Assembly (NCBI GenBank): GCA_017052515.1
Contig: JAFHKR010000039.1
Span: 1,860,001-1,924,000, forward strand
Direction of reading: 5' to 3'
Length of the DNA: 64,000 bases
Origin: Fictibacillus nanhaiensis
Lineage (GTDB): Bacteria > Bacillota > Bacilli > Bacillales > Fictibacillaceae
The notes beneath the pieces are model-generated. The model saw only the letters and a list, made by a program, of their open reading frames with translations, did not search any database and was not told the origin of the DNA. Of the stretch, positions 27,927-37,737 are shown piece after piece; positions within the stretch are counted from its first letter, which is position 1, and each line of letters starts with the position of its first letter. The position numbers were made by a program, and so were the translations under genes.

Positions 27927-30900
27927 TTAATTTCTTCTAAATACGACATTACCCTCACCAATAACAGATTGCAATTCTAATAACAAGTTTTCAGAAACAT
28001 TTACTTTTTGTGAAATCTGGACCTTTTGTCTATTCTCTTCATAGATCAAAACAACAGATGTAGATCCTTTTGAATCGTCAAAAATGGTCTTCAGCGCATC
28101 CAGATGCTGAGGTGATTGATGATCTTTATCTATTTTAATAAAAAGAGTGGGGTGCTCATTTGACTTTAAGTCTTGAAGCAGTCTGCATTTATTCACAAGA
28201 ATCTGCAGAGTCTCGTTACGATGCTCCACACTTCCCTCAATAAACAATTGTTGTCCTTTCTGAAGAAGAGAATGGTTCGCTTCATAAACTTTCGGAAAAG
28301 CCACAGCTTCTATCTCACCACTTTCATCACTGATCGTCAGAAACGCCATGAGTTCTCCTTTTTTTGTTTTTATCGCTCGTACTTTGTCCACTAAAACCCC
28401 TAAACGGACAGATGATTTTTTTTCTTTTAACTCATCGATGTGAACCGCTTTCCAGCTGCTTAAGGTCGTTCGATATCGTTGCAGAGGATGTGAAGAAAAG
28501 AAAAAACCAAGAGCTTCTTTTTCAAACTTAAGTTTTTCGCTTTCTTGAAAAGGTTGAACAGAAACATAGGAAGGTTTAGGTAGATTAATATCATCATCAA
28601 AAAGATACATTTGATTCTTTCGTGAGATTTCCTGAAACTCTTCTCCATACTCAATCGCAGTTTCTAATGAAGCTAGCAACACCGCTCTATCTTGTCCCAA
28701 TTCATCCAAAGCCCCTGCAAATATTAATGATTCGAGTGTTCGTTTGTTCACAACTTTCTGAGGACAGCGTGAACAGATATCGAACAGATCGAGAAATGTT
28801 TCTTTTTCGTTCTCTGTCATTAACATCCTTATTGCATTGTAGCCTACGTTTTTTATTGCCAATAAACCAAATGTGATAGTAGATCCGTTTGAAATAAAAA
28901 TTTCGCTGCCCTTTTTTATGGATGGTGGAAGGACTGGGATTCCTCTTTGCTCTGATTCTTTTATATATTGATTCACTTTATCATGATTGCCAATAACGCT
29001 CGAAAGTAGAGCCGCCATAAAGTAGGCAGGATAGTTCGCCTTTAAAAAGGCAAGTTGATAAGCGATCACACTGTATGCAACAGCATGGCTTCTCGGGAAT
29101 CCATAATCGGCAAAACGCACGATCAAATCGTATAACGCATCAGCAGATTTTTCATCATATCCCTGCTTTAAACACCCAGCAACAAAATGTTGTCGCTCAC
29201 GTAACAGAATATCCCTTTTCTTCTTTCCTACTGCTCTTCTCAGCAAATCTGCCTCTCCTAGGGTGAAACCAGCGGCTTTTGTTGCAATCTGCATGATCTG
29301 TTCTTGATAGACGATCACACCGTAAGTTGATTGTAAAATCGGTTCCAAGTCAGGGTGCATGTAGTGCACAGTCTTCTCGCGGTGTTTGCCTGCGATATAA
29401 TCAGGAATATTCTGCATCGGGCCTGGTCGATATAGCGCATTGACAGCTACAATATCTTCAAACTCCGTTGGTTTAAGCTGCTGAAGAACTTTTCTCATCC
29501 CGTCAGACTCAAGCTGAAACACCCCAGTCGTATCTCCTTTTGCAAGAAGCTCAAATGTTTTGGCGTCGTTGAATGGAATATCATTCAGACTAATCTTCAC
29601 ATTTTCATGTTCTTCAATCGCCCATAAGATGTTTTCAATAAGCGATAGGTTTCGCAAGCCCAAAAAGTCCATCTTCAACAGTCCTGCAGCTTCAAGCCAC
29701 TCCATACTATATTGTGTAAGAGGTATGCCGTCATGCCCCGTCTGTAACGGTACTTTTTGAACAAGTGGTGCTCCCGACAAGACTACCCCTGCGGCATGGG
29801 TCGATGCGTGCCTCGGTAAACCCTCAAGTGTCATCGCGATCTCAACGAGCTTTCTCACATCAGATTCTGTTTTGTACGCCTGTTGGAGGCCAGCTGATTC
29901 TTTCAATGCAGTTTCCAACGTGATTCCGGGTCTAGATGGAACATTCTTTGCAGTAAGATCAATAAGTGCTGGAGCAAAATCCATTACTCTACCCGCATCC
30001 CTTATCGCTGCTCTTGCAGCTAATGTCCCAAATGTTATGATCTGTGCGACATAATCTGTACCATACTTACGCGCTACATAACTTAGCACTTCGTCACGAC
30101 GGTTATCTGGAAAGTCAATATCAATATCCGGCATCGTGATCCGTTCAGGGTTTAAGAAGCGCTCAAAGATCAATTGATGGTGAATAGGATCAACATTCGT
30201 AATCTTTAAGACATAAGCGACTAGTGAACCTGCTGCAGAACCTCTTCCTGGTCCTGTAATCATCTTTTCGTCGTGTGCAAATTTCATAAAATCCCAAACG
30301 ATCAAGAAATAATCTTCAAAGTTCATGTTCTTAATAATGTTAAGTTCATAGGTTAATCGTTCTTTAATTTCAGGTGTTATTGTTTCGTACCGTTTCAAAA
30401 GTCCATCATTGCAAAGCTCAGTCAAATATTCATAGCTGTTCTTATTGTCAGGCACAGGATATTTGGGCAGAGCAATGTTACCAAGATCAAGCTGTAGTGA
30501 ACACCTTTCTGCCAGTTTGGTTGTTTCATCTAATGCATCTTTCGCATGGGAAAATTGACGTTCTATTTCTGATGGGGATTTAAAATAATACTCATCGGTC
30601 TGCAGTTTAAATCGATCACGATTATTTTTCTTCTCACCTTGCTTGATGCAAAGCAGGATATCATGTGCGTCTGCATCCTCTCTTTTCATATAATACGTTT
30701 CATGCATACAAACGAGAGGGATGAGATATTTCCTTGAAAGGTTGTGCAATTGGAGATTTACCGTTTTCTCTATACCTGTTTCGTGATCTTCTAATCCAAG
30801 GTAAAAGCGATTTTTGAAGCACTTTTTATAGAATTGAAGCAATCGATCTAATGTTTGGTCATCAAGGTTTTCACGTGTAAGAAACTGCTGAATCTCACCC

Positions 30901-31310
30901 TCTATTCCTGACGAAACAGCTATAAGGCCGTCAGCATGATTTGAGATTTCTTCATAAGAAAGAGATGAAACTTCTCCGTCTAGCTTTGTTTGCATAAGCG
31001 TCGTTAGTTTCAATAAATTTTCATAGCCTTCTACGTTCATTGCATATAAAAGAAGTTTATGGTTTGAACTGATCTTCTCTTTTGTATCTGTTTGATTTCT
31101 TCCAACTTCTGCTTCCAGACCAATGATAGGTTTGATGCCAGCTTTTACACATGTTGTATAAAATTTAAGTGCACCATACATATTTGATTTATCTGTTAAT
31201 GCTAACGAAGTATATCCAAGCTCTTTTGCATATTGAACAAGCTCTTCGATTCGACAAGAGCTTTCAAGAAGCGAGTATTCACTATGTATATGCAAGGGGA
31301 CAAATCCCAT
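27927..31310 (-). CDS. dnaE: DNA polymerase III subunit alpha DnaE
   Basis: Second replicative C-family polymerase of Firmicutes, used with PolC for primer extension on the lagging strand. The 1127 residues start MGFVPLHIHSEYSLL (PHP domain, 1-200). They contain GPGRGSAAGSLVAYVL, the catalytic MPDIDIDFPDNRRDEV, YRPGPMQNIPDYI, and an OB fold near 970-1050 (LGVLVDKVRAIKTKKGE, FLTISDESGEIEAVAFP). No proofreading exonuclease domain, as in B. subtilis DnaE (1115). ATG at 31310 has AAGGAAG; upstream codons to 31406 overlap the promoter and are not coding. Confidence 0.97.
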   Translation of the reverse strand: MGFVPLHIHSEYSLLESSCRIEELVQYAKELGYTSLALTDKSNMYGALKFYTTCVKAGIKPIIGLEAEVGRNQTDTKEKISSNHKLLLYAMNVEGYENLLKLTTLMQTKLDGEVSSLSYEEISNHADGLIAVSSGIEGEIQQFLTRENLDDQTLDRLLQFYKKCFKNRFYLGLEDHETGIEKTVNLQLHNLSRKYLIPLVCMHETYYMKREDADAHDILLCIKQGEKKNNRDRFKLQTDEYYFKSPSEIERQFSHAKDALDETTKLAERCSLQLDLGNIALPKYPVPDNKNSYEYLTELCNDGLLKRYETITPEIKERLTYELNIIKNMNFEDYFLIVWDFMKFAHDEKMITGPGRGSAAGSLVAYVLKITNVDPIHHQLIFERFLNPERITMPDIDIDFPDNRRDEVLSYVARKYGTDYVAQIITFGTLAARAAIRDAGRVMDFAPALIDLTAKNVPSRPGITLETALKESAGLQQAYKTESDVRKLVEIAMTLEGLPRHASTHAAGVVLSGAPLVQKVPLQTGHDGIPLTQYSMEWLEAAGLLKMDFLGLRNLSLIENILWAIEEHENVKISLNDIPFNDAKTFELLAKGDTTGVFQLESDGMRKVLQQLKPTEFEDIVAVNALYRPGPMQNIPDYIAGKHREKTVHYMHPDLEPILQSTYGVIVYQEQIMQIATKAAGFTLGEADLLRRAVGKKKRDILLRERQHFVAGCLKQGYDEKSADALYDLIVRFADYGFPRSHAVAYSVIAYQLAFLKANYPAYFMAALLSSVIGNHDKVNQYIKESEQRGIPVLPPSIKKGSEIFISNGSTITFGLLAIKNVGYNAIRMLMTENEKETFLDLFDICSRCPQKVVNKRTLESLIFAGALDELGQDRAVLLASLETAIEYGEEFQEISRKNQMYLFDDDINLPKPSYVSVQPFQESEKLKFEKEALGFFFSSHPLQRYRTTLSSWKAVHIDELKEKKSSVRLGVLVDKVRAIKTKKGELMAFLTISDESGEIEAVAFPKVYEANHSLLQKGQQLFIEGSVEHRNETLQILVNKCRLLQDLKSNEHPTLFIKIDKDHQSPQHLDALKTIFDDSKGSTSVVLIYEENRQKVQISQKVNVSENLLLELQSVIGEGNVVFRRN

Positions 31311-31344
31311 ACCGTCACTTCCTTTACGCACCTGTTTGCCTTCC

Positions 31345-31373
31345 ATTATAGTACAAAAGTTCGCATGTGTTAA
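31345..31373 (-). promoter_or_regulatory. Sigma-A promoter of dnaE
   Basis: Minus-strand TTAACA (31368-31373), 17-bp spacer, TATAAT (31345-31350). It lies inside the upstream in-frame extension, which supports the downstream ATG as the dnaE start. Confidence 0.8.
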
Positions 31374-31421
31374 TGAAACAGTTATGAATAACGAGCGATT
31401 ATTCATTTTTTCTCAAATAAG

Positions 31422-31449
31422 CATACACCCCACGTATTTTCCATACATT
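31422..31449 (+). promoter_or_regulatory. Candidate sigma-E promoter elements of ytrHI
   Basis: Two sigma-E -10-like motifs occur: CATACACC (31422-31429) and CATACATT (31442-31449). The second has GCATACA 14 bp upstream, which fits a sigma-E -35 at five of seven positions, but it would start transcription inside the ribosome binding site. ytrHI is a sigma-E operon in B. subtilis. Confidence 0.35.
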
Positions 31450-31471
31450 GATTAAGAGGGGAGGTTGTCTC

Positions 31472-31804
31472 ATGGTACGTGAATTTTTTGCGAATATTAT
31501 ATTGGATTTTGCTATAGCTTTCGGTGTATTGTTAGGCGGTGCTTTAATTGGCGGTCTTGCCGCTTTTCTCGTAGGAAAAGCACCAATCTTAGAGATGATG
31601 GAACTTGCAAAAAGGCTTAAAATATGGGCAATCGTCGCTGCGATCGGCGGTACGTTCGATACGATCACAAATTTTGAGCGAAGTTTTGAAAACGGCGCTA
31701 CTATAGAGATATTTAAACAATTAACGTATATTTTTGTTGCGATTGCTGGTGCTAATTCTGCTATGCAGCTGATTCAATGGCTTAGCCAGGAGAACATCAA
31801 CTGA
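31472..31804 (+). CDS. ytrH: Sporulation protein YtrH
   Basis: A 110-residue membrane protein needed for normal spore formation in B. subtilis (mother-cell expression). Hydrophobic segments at about 5-35 (with GVLLGGALIGGLAAFLVG), 48-65 and 80-100. ATG at 31472 has GGGGAGG 8 bases upstream. The stop TGA overlaps the ytrI ATG by one base, so the two are translationally coupled. Confidence 0.93.
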   Translation: MVREFFANIILDFAIAFGVLLGGALIGGLAAFLVGKAPILEMMELAKRLKIWAIVAAIGGTFDTITNFERSFENGATIEIFKQLTYIFVAIAGANSAMQLIQWLSQENIN

Positions 31805-32316
31805 TGAGGATCCCACCGCTATATCAACGAAAAGGCTACCAGCGTTTTTTTGCTGGGATAGCGATTGGATTTATTATCGGCTGGGCTTTTTTTTTAATAC
31901 AAGGCGGCTTGGCTCACGAAAGGCTTGTTGTTAAAATTAAGAAACAACAAGTCCAAATAAATGATCTAAAAAAAAAGAACGAGATCTTAACCTCGGATGA
32001 TGAAAAAACAAACAAAGAACTTGCTAAGAAGTTTAAACTTCATGAAGTGAATGCTAGGTTTACAAACCAAGATTCTTCAAAATTATCAAACTTAACCAGA
32101 TTGCACTTAGCAAAAGCAGTCGAAGACGACCTAGAGCATCTTATAGGAGAAGATACAGAAACACTTGCTAAGAGCCATTCCCTACTTGTACAAGCTATTG
32201 AAAATAAAACGTACCGACTCGATGACGATGAGCAAACTTATGAAGTAAAGATCGATCATTTGTATTTATATACGGGAGTTCTTCGAATCTATATCTCAGC
32301 AAAGATCAGTGAATGA
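31804..32316 (+). CDS. ytrI: Sporulation membrane protein YtrI
   Basis: A 170-residue single-pass protein. A short basic N-terminus (RIPPLYQRKGYQR) precedes one transmembrane helix (FFAGIAIGFIIGWAFFLI, 16-33). A coiled-coil segment follows (about 42-75, KIKKQQVQINDLKKKNEIL), then a C-terminal extracytoplasmic domain of mixed structure. Length and partner match B. subtilis YtrI, which is required for efficient sporulation. Confidence 0.92.
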   Translation: MRIPPLYQRKGYQRFFAGIAIGFIIGWAFFLIQGGLAHERLVVKIKKQQVQINDLKKKNEILTSDDEKTNKELAKKFKLHEVNARFTNQDSSKLSNLTRLHLAKAVEDDLEHLIGEDTETLAKSHSLLVQAIENKTYRLDDDEQTYEVKIDHLYLYTGVLRIYISAKISE

Positions 32317-32445
32317 TTATGCATGAATAATGGTCGAAATATTACGTTTTTATGAATCTTTGGGCAAAGAAATGGCAATCCCTCCTTCATTTGTATAAAA
32401 TATGTGTAAAGAATAATTCAAGAGTGATTATTGGGGGGAAACTAC

Positions 32446-32631
32446 ATGATTATTAATCGAAAAGAACTTGCCCGTGAAAAGGTAAAGGAATTACAGAATG
32501 GATTTTCTGCTTTTGCAGAAACGAAAGAAGTAGCAGATCTAATCAAGAGAGAGCTTGCAAAACTAAACTTAAAAGTGCATGAAGATGTAACCGATGTTGG
32601 CTCTTGGTTTATCCCTGAAAAAGCTAACTAA
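32446..32631 (+). CDS. Small conserved protein (YtzJ-like)
   Basis: A 61-residue hydrophilic protein starting MIINRKELAREKVKEL. The ATG at 32446 has GGGGGG 7 bases upstream; an in-frame TTG at 32431 lies inside that site. Helical N-terminal two thirds (with FAETKEVADLIKRELAKL), then KVHEDVTDVGSWFIP. Position between ytrI and nrnA corresponds to ytzJ in B. subtilis, from memory. No function is known. A bidirectional terminator follows. Confidence 0.75.
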   Translation: MIINRKELAREKVKELQNGFSAFAETKEVADLIKRELAKLNLKVHEDVTDVGSWFIPEKAN

Positions 32632-32652
32632 ATACATTTCATGCTAAAGCAT

Positions 32653-32680
32653 AAAAAGGCCCCCCGATGAGGCCTTTTTT
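32653..32680. terminator. Bidirectional terminator between ytzJ-like gene and nrnA
   Basis: AAAAAGGCC / GGCCTTTTT with a 9-nt loop and U-runs for both directions. Serves the converging ytzJ-like gene and nrnA. Confidence 0.9.
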
Positions 32681-33626
32681 ATTTGGATTTATATTCTTTA
32701 CAGAGGTTCCGAAGTTCAGCTAGCACAGACTTCGTTTCATCTTTCGAATATACTGTTGCACCTGATGCTCTCGGATGGCCGCCTCCGTTAAATTTGGCTG
32801 CGATCTTATTGACAACAGGACCTTTCGAACGTAATCTCACTCTGATTTGATCTGGTTCATCCACAAAAAACACCCACGCCAATAAGCCCTCAACATGTGA
32901 AAAAGAATTTACTAAAAGTGATGCTTCACCAGGAGTTGTCCCGAACTCTTTTAAGGTATCTTTCGTTAAATGGATATATCCTACACAATTGTCTACAATC
33001 GAAAAGTTTTGAAGAACGTATCCGTTCAACCTAACAAGCTTCTCAGATATCTTATATAGATTTTCATGAATTTCTGATGGTGAGAATCCTGTCTCTAATA
33101 ACGCTGCTGTATAATGATGTGTTTTTTGGGTCGTGTTTGAAAATAAAAAGCGACCCGTGTCACCAATAATACCCGCATAGATCAGTCTTGCTGCCTGTTT
33201 ATCAAGTTTTAGTCCAGACGTTGATCCGAAAAGATAAAGATCCATAATCATCTCCGAAGTTGAACTTGCTTCCGTATCCACCCAGATTAAATCTCCATAA
33301 GGATCTTCATTAGGATGATGATCGATTTTAATAACAAAATCTCCTAGTGAATACCGATGATCACTGATTCGAGGTGAGTTTGCAGTATCGCAAATGATAA
33401 CTAAAGCCCCTTTGTAAACATCATCTTCTATAACATCCATTGTGTTCAGAAAAGTGAGACCCGCTTCCTCTTCTCCTACAACATAAACCTTTTTTTGAGG
33501 ATAGCTTGCCTTGATGATCGCAGAAAGCCCACCTTGTGATCCAAGTGCATCCGGGTCTGGTCTGACATGTCGATGAATAATTATCTTTTCATACTGTTCA
33601 ATTCTTTGTAAGATTTGTTCTTTCAT
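32679..33626 (-). CDS. nrnA: Oligoribonuclease/pAp phosphatase NrnA
   Basis: DHH-family phosphodiesterase that degrades nanoRNAs and dephosphorylates pAp (YtqI). The 315 residues contain HVRPDPDALGSQGGL near 20, VIICDTANSPR, the DHH-type motif IKIDHHPNEDPYGD near 126, and C-terminal DHHA1 GGGHPRASGATVY near 280. Length 315 against 313 in B. subtilis. ATG at 33626 with AAAAGGAG. Confidence 0.96.
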   Translation of the reverse strand: MKEQILQRIEQYEKIIIHRHVRPDPDALGSQGGLSAIIKASYPQKKVYVVGEEEAGLTFLNTMDVIEDDVYKGALVIICDTANSPRISDHRYSLGDFVIKIDHHPNEDPYGDLIWVDTEASSTSEMIMDLYLFGSTSGLKLDKQAARLIYAGIIGDTGRFLFSNTTQKTHHYTAALLETGFSPSEIHENLYKISEKLVRLNGYVLQNFSIVDNCVGYIHLTKDTLKEFGTTPGEASLLVNSFSHVEGLLAWVFFVDEPDQIRVRLRSKGPVVNKIAAKFNGGGHPRASGATVYSKDETKSVLAELRNLCKEYKSK

Positions 33627-33711
33627 AGCAGACTCCTTTTAGATGTCGTTGTGGCAATTATAGTTTTAAACGTTTACAATATAGTGGAGTAAATACGTGG
33701 GGGAATTTTCA

Positions 33712-34008
33712 ATGCCTATTTTTATTATCCTAATTATACTTTCTTTTGCTCTTTATGTGTTCTATAAAGTCTCTGAAGTGCGGGCAAAAGAACCATTCTT
33801 AAAGCGCTGGACAGGCACAAAAGCAAAAATGGCACTCGGTTCATTCTTAGCTTCTTTCGGTCTGAACGAACTCACTGCTGTTGAAGGACGCGTTCAGCTT
33901 TGGGTCGCACTTATCTTTTTAATCTATGGAATTGTTCTGTTAATCATGAATTATAAGATGTACAAGCATTTTCTAACACTTGCACGTGAAGAAGCACAGA
34001 AAAATTAA
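33712..34008 (+). CDS. ytpI: YtpI-like small membrane protein
   Basis: A 98-residue protein with three predicted hydrophobic segments (about 1-19, 43-57, 66-85) and a basic cytoplasmic stretch EVRAKEPFLKRWTGTKAK between the first two. ATG at 33712 has GGGGG 8 bases upstream; the GTG at 33697 is inside the ribosome binding site region. Between nrnA and ytoI, as in B. subtilis. Function unknown. Confidence 0.85.
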   Translation: MPIFIILIILSFALYVFYKVSEVRAKEPFLKRWTGTKAKMALGSFLASFGLNELTAVEGRVQLWVALIFLIYGIVLLIMNYKMYKHFLTLAREEAQKN

Positions 34009-34020
34009 ATACGTATGGAT

Positions 34021-34050
34021 AAAAAGTCCCTGCAGGAGGGACTTTTTTTT
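34021..34050. terminator. Bidirectional terminator between ytpI and ytoI
   Basis: AAAAAGTCCC / GGGACTTTTT with a 7-nt loop followed by more U; the ytoI stop (34049-34051) abuts it. Confidence 0.88.
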
Positions 34051-35374
34051 ATGAACGATGATCAAGAAGCTGTGCCATCATCATAGCTTTTCCAACAATC
34101 TTTCCATCATGATGGATCTCCACATCTACTTTTCCAAATTTACGGCTCACTTCAAGCACTCTTGGGATCAGTTCGATATCACTATCAATCTGTACAGGCT
34201 TAATATAATAAAACGTAACATTTTCCACAACGAGGTCACCTTTTTTAATTTTTCTTAGTGCTTTTCGCGCAGTTTCTGTCACGAGCGTCATTAAGACACC
34301 GTATGAAACGGTTCCAAGATGATTCGTCATCTGTGGCGTAATCTTACAAAAGTACGTCGTCTCATTATCTACCTTTTGCTCTTTTAACTCTGTTGTTATA
34401 AGATCATCAAATGTAGCACCCACTTGAGGCTGCTTTTGCATCATCTGCATCGCTTTTAACACATCTTGTCTTGTTAAAATTCCGATCAGTTTATGAGAAG
34501 TTCCGATAACAGGAAGTAGTTCGATCCCTTCCCAGATCATCATATGAGCACATGCTGCAACAGATGTTTTTTCCGTAACGGTTAAAGGTGCACGAGTCAT
34601 CACCTTTTCAACCTGCATGGAAACAGGAACCCCTATAATATCTTTAGAAGTGACTACACCAGTGACGCGATTACCTTGATCTACTACCGGATAACGACTA
34701 TGCATGGTTTGTTGATTCAATTCGTGCCAACGCTGCACTTTATCATGTTGATAAAGATAATGTGTCTCGTCGATCGGTATTAAAATATCGGATGCTAAAA
34801 CGATATCTTTCTTGATCAGACGGTCATGAATCGCTTTATTAATCATTGTAGCAACAGTAAAGGTATCGTAGCTTGTCGAGATAACAGGAAGTTCAAGCTC
34901 GTCAGCGAGTCGCTTCACTTCTTCCTCTGTATCAAAGCCACCTGTCACTAAGATTGCACTTCCTGCTTTAAGACCAAGTTCATGGGCGTTCACACGGTTA
35001 CCAACAATCAATAGACTTCCTGCATCAACATAACGCATCATCGCTTCTAGTTTCATGGCTCCGATGACAAATTTGTGCAATGTTTTATGAAGACCAGCGC
35101 GCCCGCCAAGTACTTGTCCTTCAACAATATTAACTACTTCAGCAAACGTTAACTTTTCAATGTTACTCTTTGCTTGCCTCTCAATACGTATCGTACCAAC
35201 ACGTTCGATCGTGCTTACGATTCCTTGATTTTCAGCTTCTTTTATCGCTCGATAAGCTGTTCCTTCACTAACGGTCAGATCTTTTGCTATTTGCCGAACG
35301 GAGATTTTTGATCCGACATCAAGGTCCAAAATATGCTGCAGTATTTGTTCATGCTTCGTTAGCATTACATTCAC
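34049..35374 (-). CDS. ytoI: DRTGG/CBS/hot-dog domain regulator YtoI
   Basis: A 441-residue, probably cytosolic multidomain protein. Order: winged helix-turn-helix (about 10-65, with ISVRQIAKDLTVSEGTAYRA), DRTGG domain (about 75-185), two CBS repeats (about 195-310), and a C-terminal hot-dog thioesterase-like domain (about 320-440). The combination suggests a DNA-binding sensor of adenine nucleotides with an acyl-CoA-like pocket. Start is ambiguous: GTG at 35374 is 3 bases from AAGGA, ATG at 35365 is 12 bases away and starts MLTKHEQIL. Role unproven. Confidence 0.9.
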   Translation of the reverse strand: MNVMLTKHEQILQHILDLDVGSKISVRQIAKDLTVSEGTAYRAIKEAENQGIVSTIERVGTIRIERQAKSNIEKLTFAEVVNIVEGQVLGGRAGLHKTLHKFVIGAMKLEAMMRYVDAGSLLIVGNRVNAHELGLKAGSAILVTGGFDTEEEVKRLADELELPVISTSYDTFTVATMINKAIHDRLIKKDIVLASDILIPIDETHYLYQHDKVQRWHELNQQTMHSRYPVVDQGNRVTGVVTSKDIIGVPVSMQVEKVMTRAPLTVTEKTSVAACAHMMIWEGIELLPVIGTSHKLIGILTRQDVLKAMQMMQKQPQVGATFDDLITTELKEQKVDNETTYFCKITPQMTNHLGTVSYGVLMTLVTETARKALRKIKKGDLVVENVTFYYIKPVQIDSDIELIPRVLEVSRKFGKVDVEIHHDGKIVGKAMMMAQLLDHRS

Positions 35375-35447
35375 CGTTCCTTCTACCTGTATCTATCTGT
35401 TTTATAACTTTGACTAATACAGATTATACAGGCATTAGAACAGAAAC

Positions 35448-35690
35448 TCAACTTTCCATGTGTATCCTTTTTTTCATTTTTGAATCTGGTGTCACATTCT
35501 GCTTTTTGACAGCCCTTTTCTCTGCCGTATCTTTCTTAAACAATAGGCTTACTAAAAGCATACCTGCAAAACCCAGCCACGCTGCTGAGAAAAGTTGTTG
35601 CAGCAATGGACCTTCAAACGATAGTACAGGTATGGCTACATAGAAAAGTACCATCAACATTAATACTTTTGCCATTCTTTCTTGTCTCAT
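35448..35690 (-). CDS. Small two-TM membrane protein of unknown function
   Basis: An 80-residue protein. ATG at 35690 has GGGAGG 8 bases upstream; an earlier in-frame start at 35717 has none. Two hydrophobic helices (about 7-25, and 35-52 with AAWLGFAGMLLVSLLF), then a strongly basic tail rich in Lys (KKDTAEKRAVKKQNV). It lies between ytkL and ytoI. I do not recognise it. Confidence 0.75.
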   Translation of the reverse strand: MRQERMAKVLMLMVLFYVAIPVLSFEGPLLQQLFSAAWLGFAGMLLVSLLFKKDTAEKRAVKKQNVTPDSKMKKRIHMES

Positions 35691-35744
35691 AAAAACAACC
35701 TCCCTTACTATCATCAATATGCATAGAAAGGGAGGTTAGAATCA

Positions 35745-36425
35745 TTATACGCTTATACTTTCGCCGCTTTTAAGCACTTTTCCTTTGTTTCCAAGTTTGG
35801 ATGTGAACGAGGTTTCTGGATCCTGTTCGATCACAGGAAACGTATTGTAATGGATTGGAACGGTTACCTTAGCACCAACCCACTCTGCTGCGATTAATGC
35901 ATCTTCAGGTCCCATTGTAAAATTATCACCAATAGGCAAGAAAGCAATATCTGGTTTCGCAAACTCTCCAATTAATTTCATATCTGAGAATAGAGCTGTA
36001 TCTCCTGCATGGTATAGTGTTTTCCCACTTTGTGAGAACAAGATTCCTGCTGGCATTCCGGTATATACAACAGTTCCATCTTCTTGTGAATAACTTGATC
36101 CATGAAAGGCTTGAGTGAATTTTACTTTTCCAAAATCAAATGTGCGGCTACCTCCTATATGCATAGGATGTGCCTCTACTCCGAGTGTTTGTAAGTATTC
36201 CGCAAGTTCAAATGGCGCTACGACCAAGCTGTTATTTGCCTTTGCAATCTCAACCGTGTCTCCTACGTGGTCATTATGACCGTGTGTTAATAGAATCACA
36301 TCGGCTTTTACGTCCTTAACATCGATCTTAGCTTGTCCATTTCCGTTAATAAAAGGGTCAATCCAAATGGAATGTTGCTCTGTTTGAATTTCAAGTACAG
36401 AATGTCCGTGGTATGTCACTTTCAT
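35745..36425 (-). CDS. ytkL: UPF0173 metallo-beta-lactamase-fold hydrolase YtkL
   Basis: A 226-residue metal-dependent hydrolase. Metal-binding motif [12 protein letters not shown] at about 46-57, further ligands in YHAGDTAL and [22 protein letters not shown] is the usual UPF0173 start, and the length equals the B. subtilis protein. Substrate not established. The Shine-Dalgarno GGAGGG is about 12 bases from the ATG, farther than usual. Confidence 0.92.
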   Translation of the reverse strand: MKVTYHGHSVLEIQTEQHSIWIDPFINGNGQAKIDVKDVKADVILLTHGHNDHVGDTVEIAKANNSLVVAPFELAEYLQTLGVEAHPMHIGGSRTFDFGKVKFTQAFHGSSYSQEDGTVVYTGMPAGILFSQSGKTLYHAGDTALFSDMKLIGEFAKPDIAFLPIGDNFTMGPEDALIAAEWVGAKVTVPIHYNTFPVIEQDPETSFTSKLGNKGKVLKSGESISV

Positions 36426-36496
36426 AATTGCATGTTCCCTCCTCAGATTAAACGCTGAAATACCTTACTAATGTTACATACCCTATTATAGAACAG

Positions 36497-36540
36497 AAAA
36501 AAAGTCCGATTCCAGAGAAAAGGAATGCGAACTTTTTCTT
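36497..36540 (-). terminator. ald terminator
   Basis: Minus-strand AAAAAGTtCGcATTCC / GGAATCGGACTTTTT (imperfect, 8-nt loop) with TTTTTTTCTG after it, 9 bp past the ald stop. Confidence 0.8.
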
Positions 36541-36548
36541 AGTATGAT

Positions 36549-37673
36549 CTATTTGTTTGATTTTAGGATGGATACGGCATCTTTATAGTCTAGTTGATGC
36601 GATTCAGCTACCGCTTTGTATGTTACGAAACCATCTAATGTATTGATCCCTTTTAGTAGAGCTTCATTATCTAAACACGCTTGAACATAACCTTTGTTGG
36701 CGATTTGAAGAGCATAAGGTACCGTTACGTTAGTCAGGCCGATCGTTGAAGTTCTCGGAACAGCGCCTGGCATGTTAGCTACTGCATAATGAAGTACACC
36801 ATGCTTTTCGTATGTTGGATTATCATGAGTCGTGATGCGGTCAACCGTTTCAAAGATTCCACCTTGATCAATAGCAACATCCACGATGACAGAGCCTGGC
36901 TGCATGCCTTTAATCATTTCTTCGGTCACAAGCTTAGGTGCCCTTGCCCCCGGAATTAAAACAGCTCCAATAACTAATGCTGATTCTTGAACGGCAAGAG
37001 CGATATTGAGTGGATTCGATATGAGGGTGTTGATCTCAACGCCGAAGATATCATCAAGCTGACGAAGACGTTCTGGATTTAAATCAATAATCGTGACATC
37101 TGCTCCAAGACCCATAGCGATTTTAGCGGCATTCGTCCCAACTACTCCGCCTCCGATAACCGTTACTTTCCCACGTCTTACACCAGGTATTCCACTTAAG
37201 AGGATGCCAAGACCGCCTTTTGGCTTTTCTAAAAATTGAGCACCGATCTGCGCCGACATTCTTCCTGCCACTTCACTCATCGGTGTAAGTAGTGGAAGTG
37301 TACCGTTCGGCAACTGAACCGTTTCGTAAGCAATTCCAACTACTTTATTATCAGTTAATGCTTTCGTAAGTTCGGGCTCGGGTGCAAGATGTAAATAAGT
37401 GAACAGAATTAAGCCTTCTCGGAAAAAACAGTACTCCTCAGGTAGCGGTTCTTTTACTTTCATGACCATCTCCATCGACCATGCCTGAGTTGGTGTTTCT
37501 ACGATCACACCACCAGCACTTTCGTATTCTTCATCTGTAAATCCTGATCCGATTCCAGCACCTTTTTGGATAAAGACTTCATGACCAGATGCCACTAGAT
37601 TCAATACGCCTGCTGGTGTCATCGCTACACGATTTTCATTATTTTTTATTTCAGTTGGTACTCCTATTTTCAT
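36549..37673 (-). CDS. ald: Alanine dehydrogenase
   Basis: NAD-dependent deamination of L-alanine to pyruvate, used for alanine catabolism and in sporulation. The 374 residues have [17 protein letters not shown], catalytic Lys/His region [12 protein letters not shown] and [14 protein letters not shown], nucleotide fold [20 protein letters not shown], and [16 protein letters not shown] at 37673 with GGGAGGG. It lies between ytkL and the arginine genes. An inverted repeat upstream (37738-37760) might be an operator. Confidence 0.96.
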   Translation of the reverse strand: MKIGVPTEIKNNENRVAMTPAGVLNLVASGHEVFIQKGAGIGSGFTDEEYESAGGVIVETPTQAWSMEMVMKVKEPLPEEYCFFREGLILFTYLHLAPEPELTKALTDNKVVGIAYETVQLPNGTLPLLTPMSEVAGRMSAQIGAQFLEKPKGGLGILLSGIPGVRRGKVTVIGGGVVGTNAAKIAMGLGADVTIIDLNPERLRQLDDIFGVEINTLISNPLNIALAVQESALVIGAVLIPGARAPKLVTEEMIKGMQPGSVIVDVAIDQGGIFETVDRITTHDNPTYEKHGVLHYAVANMPGAVPRTSTIGLTNVTVPYALQIANKGYVQACLDNEALLKGINTLDGFVTYKAVAESHQLDYKDAVSILKSNK

Positions 37674-37737
37674 GTTGTACCCTCCCTTAATTCACATGGA
37701 AATTTTTTCATGATTCTATAGTTAACATACCACCAAA

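Noticed and set aside
27927-31406. N-terminally extended DnaE (1159 residues)
   Set aside because: The extension contains the TTAACA-17-TATAAT promoter, so it cannot be translated from that transcript.
31399-31668. Minus-strand 89-codon frame at the dnaE/ytrH divergence
   Set aside because: Antisense to ytrH and overlaps promoters; composition follows the shadow of ytrH.
33665-33678. TTTAAACGTTTACA, a 13/14 cre-like site between nrnA and ytpI
   Set aside because: Very AT-rich palindrome, not clearly placed relative to a promoter; nrnA and ytpI are not expected CcpA targets.
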